Assembly (NCBI GenBank): GCA_963815185.1
Contig: CAWFGC010000009.1
Location: 248,001-312,000, forward strand
Reading direction: 5' to 3'
Length of the DNA stretch: 64,000 bases
DNA from: SHZL01 sp963815185
GTDB taxonomy: Bacteria > Pseudomonadota > Gammaproteobacteria > Xanthomonadales > SZUA-36
Part shown: piece by piece, positions 7,571-13,772 of the stretch
How the letters are laid out: each line of letters starts with the position of its first letter
Numbering within the stretch: the stretch's first letter is position 1
Notes under the pieces: generated by a model
What the model saw: only the letters and a program-made list of their open reading frames with translations
Database searches by the model: none
Told to the model about the DNA's origin: nothing
Program-made: the position numbers and the translations under genes

Positions 7571-8500
7571 GTGAAACTGACAACCTCGATGGGCCGGCAG
7601 GCCGGCGATTTCCTGACTTACATTCTACTACCGCTATGCTGCGTGTTGTTGCCGTATAAAGCAGGTCAGGCGGCAATTCTGAAAATCGCAGGCAAAGGCT
7701 GGCTGTTGCAGGCGCGCTCATCGGCATCGCTTGCCCTGGCGCAGCGCTTTGTAAGTGTGGCTGATGCGCACAATTGGAAAGTGCGCTGGCGTTTGACGGA
7801 GCTCATGGAAGCGCGTGATCTTTGGTTCTCCATGCTCGGACGTCGCAAAGCCCTGCTTCGCGGAGTGCGGCAGACCGGAGTGCCGCAGGTTGCGGACCGG
7901 CTGGTGCTGATCGGCATGCACTGGGGACCGAGTGTGTTGGCGCTGCAATTGTTTCGTGCGGCGGGTCTCGCGCCAAGATTCGTTCACCGCACGGTACGCC
8001 CGGAGGTCATGCGAGCCAGCCCCTTTTACTATTTCTACCTGCGTCTGCTGGTTGCCTATATTCATCGCATTTGCGAAGGTCGCGAAATCACCGTGCCTGG
8101 CGCCCGACGTGAGTTGGAGGCAGCGCAGAGTGAAGCGGGAAGCCCGGTAATCCTGCTGGATGCGCCGATTACCCAGTCCGCGCAGCCCATTAGCATCACT
8201 GTAGGGCGTCTGCGGGCGGAACTGAACGCCGATGGCCCGAAATTGCTGGTCAACGGAAAAGCGCTTTGTGTCTTGTATTCGATGGGCCTGGATGAATCGG
8301 GTACCAACGTGTTGAATTGTGCTGAACCGTTCGTGCCGGGTTCAGTGGATCAATTGCTGCAAAGATTCGCCGACTTGATGTCGCAACACCTCACACAGGA
8401 TAGCGCGCAGTGGCGTCTGTGGCATGCCGCCGATCAGTTGTTCCGGCAGCCTGCCGTCACAGCCGAGCCAAATTGCGTCAACCTCAGTCAGGTGGGCTGA
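7571..8500 (+). CDS. Acyltransferase-like protein (LpxL/HtrB-related, tentative)
   Basis: The 309-residue product has a hydrophobic N-terminus (FLTYILLPLCCVLLPY) and the segment LVLIGMHWGPSVLALQLFRA near residues 117-136. The latter resembles the histidine-containing motif of lysophospholipid acyltransferases related to lipid A late acyltransferases. VILLDAPI near 195 fits the position of the second conserved block. Overall similarity is weak, so function is inferred. The GTG start at 7571 is used. The neighbouring polysaccharide deacetylase and methyltransferase would fit a surface-glycolipid role, but that is only context. Confidence 0.5.
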   Translation: MKLTTSMGRQAGDFLTYILLPLCCVLLPYKAGQAAILKIAGKGWLLQARSSASLALAQRFVSVADAHNWKVRWRLTELMEARDLWFSMLGRRKALLRGVRQTGVPQVADRLVLIGMHWGPSVLALQLFRAAGLAPRFVHRTVRPEVMRASPFYYFYLRLLVAYIHRICEGREITVPGARRELEAAQSEAGSPVILLDAPITQSAQPISITVGRLRAELNADGPKLLVNGKALCVLYSMGLDESGTNVLNCAEPFVPGSVDQLLQRFADLMSQHLTQDSAQWRLWHAADQLFRQPAVTAEPNCVNLSQVG

Positions 8501-8535
8501 ATGGTGTGGTTGGAAAGACATAGATGAATTGACAG

Positions 8536-9204
8536 ATGGCCAAGCTGTATTTTTACTATTCGGCGATGAACGCGGGCAAAACCACCCTGTTGCTTCAGTC
8601 CGCGCACAATTACCGCGAGCGCGGTATGAACCCACTGCTGTTTACGCCCGCCCAGGATAACCGTCATCGAATGGGTGTCATTCGCTCACGTATTGGGCTG
8701 GAAGCCGAAGCTGTGGTGTTCGGCCCGGACCGCGATCTGTTTGCCTATGTCCGGCTGGAGTTACAGGAACGCAATGTTCATTGCGTGCTGATTGACGAGG
8801 CGCAGTTCCTCAGCCGGGACCAGGTGTACCAGGCCACCGAGATCGTCGACTGCCTGAATATTCCAGTGCTGTGTTTTGGTCTGCGCACAGATTTCCGCGG
8901 CGAATTGTTCGAGGGCAGCCGCTATTTATTGGGGTGGGGCGACCAGCTCGAAGAAATCAAAACCATCTGTCATACCGGCCGCAAGGCCACGATGGTGGTG
9001 CGTCTGGATGAATCTGGCTACGCCTTGAAGGACGGCTCCCAGATCGAAATTGGCGGCAATGAACGCTATGTTTCGCTTAGCCGAAAGGCGTTCAAAGAAG
9101 TATTCTATGGGGGCAAACCCGTGCGCATGATCGATCCGCTGGAGCGTATCCACGAGGATAATGAGCCGGAGGATTCGCAGGGGGACTTGCTGGGTAAGCT
9201 TTGA
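8536..9204 (+). CDS. tdk: Thymidine kinase
   Basis: Type II thymidine kinase, which phosphorylates thymidine with ATP in the salvage pathway. The P-loop is SAMNAGKTT (residues 9-17). LIDEAQFLSRDQVYQ gives the Walker B and catalytic glutamate, CFGLRTDFRGELFEGSRYLL binds nucleoside, and IGGNERYVSLSRKAF is the lasso region. At 222 residues it is slightly longer than E. coli Tdk. Three of the four positions that bind structural zinc in E. coli Tdk are changed: TICHTGRK keeps only one cysteine of the first pair, and SLSRKAF replaces Cys and His of the second. Confidence 0.95.
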   Translation: MAKLYFYYSAMNAGKTTLLLQSAHNYRERGMNPLLFTPAQDNRHRMGVIRSRIGLEAEAVVFGPDRDLFAYVRLELQERNVHCVLIDEAQFLSRDQVYQATEIVDCLNIPVLCFGLRTDFRGELFEGSRYLLGWGDQLEEIKTICHTGRKATMVVRLDESGYALKDGSQIEIGGNERYVSLSRKAFKEVFYGGKPVRMIDPLERIHEDNEPEDSQGDLLGKL

Positions 9205-9256
9205 TCGCCGGTCAAATCGGGTCTGGTTGCATGCAATAACTGCCAAGGGAGAACGT

Positions 9257-9469
9257 ATGATGCGTCTTCTGATCTTCATTATCATTGTGCTGCTGCTGGC
9301 GTTTGTCTGGTGGCCGCAGCATGAGCCCGTTCCGATCGAGGACACCGTCATCGGTGAGCAACTCGCACCGCTGCGCAAGGCGCAAAAATTCGAACAAAAA
9401 GATTACCTCGAAGCGCTGGACAAGCATCGCGAGCAGATGGACGCCCGGGAAAAATCTGACGGTGGGTAA
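9257..9469 (+). CDS. Small membrane-anchored hypothetical protein (70 aa)
   Basis: One N-terminal transmembrane segment (RLLIFIIIVLLLAFVWW, residues 3-19) is followed by a charged, probably helical tail rich in Lys, Glu and Asp. A good ribosome binding site (AAGGGAGAAC) precedes the ATG pair, which supports translation at 9257 rather than further upstream. It lies 52 bases after tdk on the same strand. I do not recognise a family. It could be a membrane tether or small regulatory protein, with no direct evidence. Confidence 0.6.
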   Translation: MMRLLIFIIIVLLLAFVWWPQHEPVPIEDTVIGEQLAPLRKAQKFEQKDYLEALDKHREQMDAREKSDGG

Positions 9470-9527
9470 GACCCAATATTCCACCAGTTGGCGCGTCGTA
9501 CTGGTGCAATATGGGGGTTAGTAACGC

Positions 9528-10670
9528 TCAGGCCGCGCCCGCGCGTTCCAATGCGTATGCCAGATCGCCGATGATGTCTTCCGCGTCTTCGATCCCAACC
9601 GAAAGCCGCAGCAAGGCGGGCGAAATGCCCAGGCGTTGGCGTTCGGCAGGCTCCATTTTCTGGTGGGAGGTGGCCACCGGCTGACAAATGGTGGTTTCAA
9701 GCCCGCCCAGACTGACAGCACAGCGGATCATTTGCAGTGAACGCAGGAACGTCACCGGATCCAGCGTGCGGTCCAGATCGAAACTCAGCATGCCGCCAAA
9801 GTCCTGCATTTGCCGGGTTGCGATACTGTGCTGGGGGTGCAGCGGCAATCCCGGGTAATAAACATGCTCGACCCGCGGCTGTTCTTGCAGTGCGCGTGCG
9901 ACTGCCAGCGCGTTGTGGCTTTGCCGGCGCACTCTCAAATCGAGGGTTTTCAGGCTGCGTTCCAACAGGTAGCAGTCCTGTGCATTGAGACTGCCGCCAT
10001 GCATCAGTGCATGCTGCCGCAAGCGTTCGATCAACTCGGCTGAACCGGCAATGGCGCCGCAGCAAAGGTCACTGTGGCCACCCAAATACTTCGTGCCGCT
10101 GTGCACCACAAGATCAAATCCGTGGTCGATGGGATTCTGCAGGATGGGTGTGGCGAATGTGCCATCGATCACCGCCAGCAGGCTGCGCCGCCGGGCGATC
10201 GCGGCCATCGCGTCGAGGTCGATGACCGTCAACAGCGGATTGGTAGGCGATTCAATGAACAACAGGCGCGTGGCGGGTTCCACGGCAGCCTCTATCGCCG
10301 CCGGATCGGCCGGCACGAAAGACCAGCGGATGCCGAAGCGGCGGAATTCGGCCGCAACCATCGCATGGGTTCCGCCATACAGGCCTTCCAGCAGGATTGC
10401 ATGGTCGCCCGGCCGCAACAGGCCCAGCAGCACGGCACTGACCGCCGACATGCCGGAACTCGTTACCAGAGCAGCTTCAGCATTTTCCAGCACCGCAATC
10501 TTTGCTGCTGCCACCAGGCTGTTCAAGGTATTGAAGTAACGCGGATAGCGCACTTCGGAGTCATCCAGGTATTCAATCGCGCTTGAAGTAAAAATGGGGG
10601 TATTGATACCACCAAAATTAATTTCCCTGCGGTTGCCGGCGTGGACGGCTTGGGTTGCTTTCTTCATCAT
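9528..10670 (-). CDS. Cys/Met metabolism PLP-dependent enzyme (cystathionine beta-lyase type)
   Basis: This 380-residue enzyme belongs to the gamma-family of PLP enzymes (cystathionine gamma-synthase, beta-lyase, methionine gamma-lyase). Residues visible in order: RYFNTLNSLVAAAKIAVLEN (PLP phosphate region), VTSSGMSAVSAVLLGLL, LLFIESPTNPLL, and the lysine that binds PLP in VVHSGTKYLGGHSD (about 200). SVGIEDAEDIIGDLAYAL closes the protein. It reads like MetC but the exact reaction cannot be fixed from sequence. A strong ribosome binding site (AAGGAAATCC) precedes the start. It starts 19 bases after mutM ends, so mutM and this gene probably share a transcript. Confidence 0.85.
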   Translation of the reverse strand: MMKKATQAVHAGNRREINFGGINTPIFTSSAIEYLDDSEVRYPRYFNTLNSLVAAAKIAVLENAEAALVTSSGMSAVSAVLLGLLRPGDHAILLEGLYGGTHAMVAAEFRRFGIRWSFVPADPAAIEAAVEPATRLLFIESPTNPLLTVIDLDAMAAIARRRSLLAVIDGTFATPILQNPIDHGFDLVVHSGTKYLGGHSDLCCGAIAGSAELIERLRQHALMHGGSLNAQDCYLLERSLKTLDLRVRRQSHNALAVARALQEQPRVEHVYYPGLPLHPQHSIATRQMQDFGGMLSFDLDRTLDPVTFLRSLQMIRCAVSLGGLETTICQPVATSHQKMEPAERQRLGISPALLRLSVGIEDAEDIIGDLAYALERAGAA

Positions 10671-10689
10671 GGATTTCCTTGACTCATGG

Positions 10690-11502
10690 CTATCTTTGGC
10701 AATGCGGGCAATAAAAACTTGAGCGCTGTCCGATCACTTTGCGTCGAATGGGCGCCTGGCATTGGAAACAGGCTTTACCCTCGCGATCATAAACCAGCAA
10801 CTCCTGCGCAAAGTATCCCGGTTCGCCGGATGAGTTGATAAAGTCGCGCAGCGTAGTTCCGCCGCTGCGGATGGCGTGATTCAATACGTCGATGATGGCG
10901 GCCGCCAGATTCCGGTAGCGCTCGAGCGCAATGCGGCCTGCCGCGCGGGCGGGGTGTATGCCGGCCATGTACAGCGCCTCGGAAGCATAAATATTTCCCA
11001 CGCCGACAACAATTTTTCCATTCATGATGAAGTTCTTCACCGGCGTGCGCAATTGACGCGAACGCTGCCATAGATAGGCGCCATCGAATGCCCCGGAAAG
11101 CGGTTCCGGACCGAGTTCACGCAACAGTTCATGCGCCTGATAAGGCGGATCCCACCACAGCAAGGCGCCAAAGCGCCGTGGATCGCGAAACCGCACGCAA
11201 TACGCTGAGTCGAGCACCAGGTCAAAGTGGTCATGCGGTCGCGGCGGATCGCCATCGGGGCAGATGCGCAATGAGCCGGACATGCCCAGGTGACACATCA
11301 AACCGCCCTTGTCACATTCGATCAGCAGATACTTTCCGCGCCGGCTCAGTCTCTGAACCCGCTGACCACAGGCTTGCTGCACGGCCGCCGGAATGGGCCA
11401 GCGCAACGAGGGGTTGCGCACACGAACCTGGCGTATCACGTGCCCTTCTAGAAACGGGCCGATGCCGCGCAGGGTGGTTTCGACTTCGGGTAATTCAGGC
11501 AA
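10690..11502 (-). CDS. mutM: Formamidopyrimidine-DNA glycosylase
   Basis: MutM (Fpg) excises 8-oxoguanine and ring-opened purines and nicks the site. The mature enzyme needs an N-terminal proline as nucleophile. The only way to obtain PELPEVETTLRG at the N-terminus is to start at the TTG at 11502, which gives 270 residues, close to E. coli MutM (269). An upstream in-frame GTG would bury the proline. The catalytic lysine lies in LSRRGKYLLIE. The C-terminal zinc finger has CFQCQ and CPHCQ. Gene order radC-rpmB-rpmG-mutM is the classic gammaproteobacterial one. Confidence 0.93.
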   Translation of the reverse strand: MPELPEVETTLRGIGPFLEGHVIRQVRVRNPSLRWPIPAAVQQACGQRVQRLSRRGKYLLIECDKGGLMCHLGMSGSLRICPDGDPPRPHDHFDLVLDSAYCVRFRDPRRFGALLWWDPPYQAHELLRELGPEPLSGAFDGAYLWQRSRQLRTPVKNFIMNGKIVVGVGNIYASEALYMAGIHPARAAGRIALERYRNLAAAIIDVLNHAIRSGGTTLRDFINSSGEPGYFAQELLVYDREGKACFQCQAPIRRKVIGQRSSFYCPHCQR

Positions 11503-11576
11503 TTCCAGTCCAGGCAGCACGCGATTCGTCGATTCATCAGAGTACTACGTCTGAGCAGTCGCTGACAGGGAGGAGT

Positions 11577-11772
11577 GGGGTCAGAGTAAAGTGCCAGAGT
11601 TGATTGGGAGGTTCCTGGTGTCCAGCCGTATCGTTACTCTGGCACGCGCAACGGCTCCACTCGCTTACTCTTCTCGCCCATGGCGGAAAACGTGCGCTCG
11701 TTCTCACCTGCGCTTTACTCTGACCCCATTGCTTGCAGCCGTATCGTTACTCTGGCACTTTACTCTGACCCC
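11577..11772. repeat. 196-bp element with perfect 24-bp inverted ends
   Basis: The left end (11577-11600, starting GGGGTCAGAGTAAAG) is the exact reverse complement of the right end (11749-11772). A third copy of the core, TTTACTCTGACCCC, occurs inside at 11714-11727, and AGCCGTATCGTTACTCTGGCA occurs twice (about 11625 and 11739). No gene is present. The same core makes up the palindrome inside the atp operon at 33117-33206. It looks like a miniature mobile or REP-associated element sitting behind the end of the rpmB-rpmG unit. Confidence 0.8.
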
Positions 11773-11805
11773 ATTGCTTGTGATCCTATTTCTTGGGAAA
11801 CAGGC

Positions 11806-11834
11806 AAAAAAAACCCGCCGCTCGGCGGGCTTTT
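11806..11834 (-). terminator. Rho-independent terminator after rpmG
   Basis: On the minus strand a 7-bp GC stem (CCCGCCG pairing with CGGCGGG, 11814-11829, 2-base loop) is followed by eight T residues. It lies 17 bases after the rpmG stop, so it should end the rpmB-rpmG transcript. The plus strand also has TTTT after the stem, so it may work in both directions. Confidence 0.85.
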
Positions 11835-11850
11835 CTACAATGACGGGCTA

Positions 11851-12018
11851 TTATTTGATTTTGCCTTCTTTGTAGATGACGTGCTTGCGTGCTACCGGAT
11901 CATATTTTTTCATTTCCATTTTTTCCGGCGTATTTTTCTTGTTCTTGTCCGTGGTGTAAAAATGTCCTGTTCCGGCGGAGGAGTTCAGGCGAATCTTGTC
12001 TCTTGCGCTTTTGGCCAT
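11851..12018 (-). CDS. rpmG: 50S ribosomal protein L33
   Basis: This 55-residue basic protein of the large ribosomal subunit reads MAKSARDKIRLNSSAG at the start and ends in KHVIYKEGKIK. TGHFYTTDKNKKNTPEKM is the conserved centre. It is the cysteine-free form, without the CxxC zinc ribbons. GAGGAG precedes the ATG at a good distance. It lies 10 bases after rpmB on the same strand and ends just before a strong terminator, so the pair is a compact operon. Confidence 0.95.
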   Translation of the reverse strand: MAKSARDKIRLNSSAGTGHFYTTDKNKKNTPEKMEMKKYDPVARKHVIYKEGKIK

Positions 12019-12028
12019 GCTGGTCTCC

Positions 12029-12265
12029 TCAAATGTTCTTGCTGCGGGCGCGAATGTCGCTCAACACGGCATCGATGCCATTCTTGTCTATTGTCCGCAA
12101 ACCCTTGGTTGATACACGCAGTTTGACCCAACGGTTTTCACTTTCCACCCAAAAGCGGTGGTTGTGAAGATTGGGCAGGAAGCGGCGCTTGCTCTTGGCA
12201 TTGGAGTGCGACACGTTGTTGCCTGCCATTGGCGCCTTTCCGGTTACCTGGCAAATTCTGGACAT
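12029..12265 (-). CDS. rpmB: 50S ribosomal protein L28
   Basis: L28 is a late-assembling large-subunit protein. The sequence MSRICQVTGKAPMAGNNVSH and SKRRFLPNLHNHRFWVE matches the family throughout, and LRVSTKGLRTIDKNGID lies in the C-terminal half. At 78 residues it has the normal length. It is the first gene of the rpmB-rpmG pair and lies downstream of radC in the same direction. Confidence 0.96.
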   Translation of the reverse strand: MSRICQVTGKAPMAGNNVSHSNAKSKRRFLPNLHNHRFWVESENRWVKLRVSTKGLRTIDKNGIDAVLSDIRARSKNI

Positions 12266-12388
12266 GGAAATTCCCGTTTGAAATTACTGTGGTCTGTTGC
12301 GAAATTCAGCCGCACTTTATACCGTAATTGCGCCAAAATTGCAAGGAAATCACTACTGACGCCCGGCGTAGCGGTTTGATTGTCCGGA

Positions 12389-13093
12389 TCAGATCAATCC
12401 GCGCGCCGCCATGGAAACGGGCGTCCCATCGCCAATGACGAAATGATCCAGCAGGCGAATGTCCAGCAAGGCCAGCGCCTCCTTCAGACGCCGGGTGATG
12501 GCCTGATCCGCCAGGCTGGGCTCACCAATGCCGGACGGATGATTGTGTGCCACGATCAATGCCGCCGCACCGTGGCCAAGGGCTTTCTCTGCAACCACGC
12601 GGGGGTAAACCGTAGCGCCATCGATGGTGCCGTGGAACAATTCTTCGAAGGCGATCACCCGGTGTCGGGTATCGAGAAACAAACAGGCGAAAACCTCATG
12701 CGGACAATCACGCAACGCGGATTTGAGGTATTGCTCTGTCGCCTGGGGGCTCTCCAGCGGTGCGCCCCGTACCAGGGTTTCGTGCAAGTAGCGATGGGAC
12801 AATTCCAACACGGCCGCCAATTGTGCGGACTTGACCGGGCCCAGGCCGCGCTGTTCCTGCAAAGCGCGCTGATCCGCGCGAAACAAGCCGCGCAGGCCGC
12901 CAAAGTGTGCAAGCAAGCGGCCGGCCAGTTCGAGCACGGGAACCGAATCCATACCGGTTCGCAACAGGATGGCCAGCAATTCATGATCAGACAATGCCGT
13001 GATGCCCAACCGTGACATCTTTTCCCGCGGTGCCAGCGATTCAGTTATGCCGTTCAGCAAAAGGTTTCTCCCCGTGAATTTCCGTGCCAGCAT
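12389..13093 (-). CDS. radC: RadC-family JAMM domain protein
   Basis: RadC proteins carry an N-terminal helix-hairpin-helix-like region (LSDHELLAILLRTG near residues 34-47) and a C-terminal JAB1/MPN metalloprotease-like fold. The zinc motif HNHPSGIGEPSLAD (about 183-196) has the two histidines and the aspartate expected. At 234 residues it is of normal length. The cellular role is unsettled; an early link with DNA repair has not been confirmed. The exact start is uncertain because the first 15 residues are not conserved. It precedes rpmB-rpmG, the usual order. Confidence 0.93.
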   Translation of the reverse strand: MLARKFTGRNLLLNGITESLAPREKMSRLGITALSDHELLAILLRTGMDSVPVLELAGRLLAHFGGLRGLFRADQRALQEQRGLGPVKSAQLAAVLELSHRYLHETLVRGAPLESPQATEQYLKSALRDCPHEVFACLFLDTRHRVIAFEELFHGTIDGATVYPRVVAEKALGHGAAALIVAHNHPSGIGEPSLADQAITRRLKEALALLDIRLLDHFVIGDGTPVSMAARGLI

Positions 13094-13250
13094 GCCTGCT
13101 CGCGGAGTTTCTCAATAGCGGCGATCGGCCTCAGCTGGTGTAATCTTTCGACTTGCTGAATGCGTCGCAGAATGGATGACAGGACACCAATGCACAGGCA
13201 TTTGCCGGCAAGCCTTGTTATGATCTCACCGACTACAGGGAAGCGCAGCG

Positions 13251-13706
13251 TTGAAACCCGTACAAATAAAGATAATCGACCCCAGGTTGGGCGCGGAAAT
13301 TCCTCTGCCGGAGTATGCTACAGACGGATCCGCTGGTCTGGACTTGCGTGCCTGTGTGGATGAGACCATTCAAATACAATCCGGTGAAACCCGTCTGATA
13401 CCCACCGGTTTCGCGATGCATATGCAAGATACCGGATTGGCTGCAGTGATACTTCCCCGCTCGGGTTTGGGCCACAAGCACGGCATTGTACTCGGCAACC
13501 TGGTGGGTTTGATTGACAGTGATTACCAGGGGCAGGTTTTTGTTTCCTGTTGGAACCGCTCAGCAGAGGCGTTTGAAATTGAAGTGGGCGCGCGCATTGC
13601 GCAATTGGTATTTTTACCGGTGGTGAAGGCGCGGTGGGAACTGGTTCGCGAGTTCGAAACTTCAGATCGCGGAGGCGGTGGATTTGGCCACACCGGAAAG
13701 CACTGA
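13251..13706 (+). CDS. dut: dUTP diphosphatase
   Basis: Dut hydrolyses dUTP to dUMP, keeping uracil out of DNA and supplying dTMP synthesis. It is the trimeric type: conserved motifs DGSAGLDLRAC (1), PRSGLGHKHG (2), GNLVGLIDSDYQG (3), RIAQLVF (4) and the C-terminal P-loop-like RGGGGFGHTGKH (5) are all present. The TTG start at 13251 follows AGGGAAGCG and gives 151 residues, the usual length. In many relatives coaBC lies between radC and dut; here the two genes are directly divergent without it. Confidence 0.95.
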   Translation: MKPVQIKIIDPRLGAEIPLPEYATDGSAGLDLRACVDETIQIQSGETRLIPTGFAMHMQDTGLAAVILPRSGLGHKHGIVLGNLVGLIDSDYQGQVFVSCWNRSAEAFEIEVGARIAQLVFLPVVKARWELVREFETSDRGGGGFGHTGKH

Positions 13707-13772
13707 CAGAGCGTACCCGGACCGGGGCGCAAAACGATCCTGGTTTTGGCGGAACCGGGGAGGGACAGGGCA

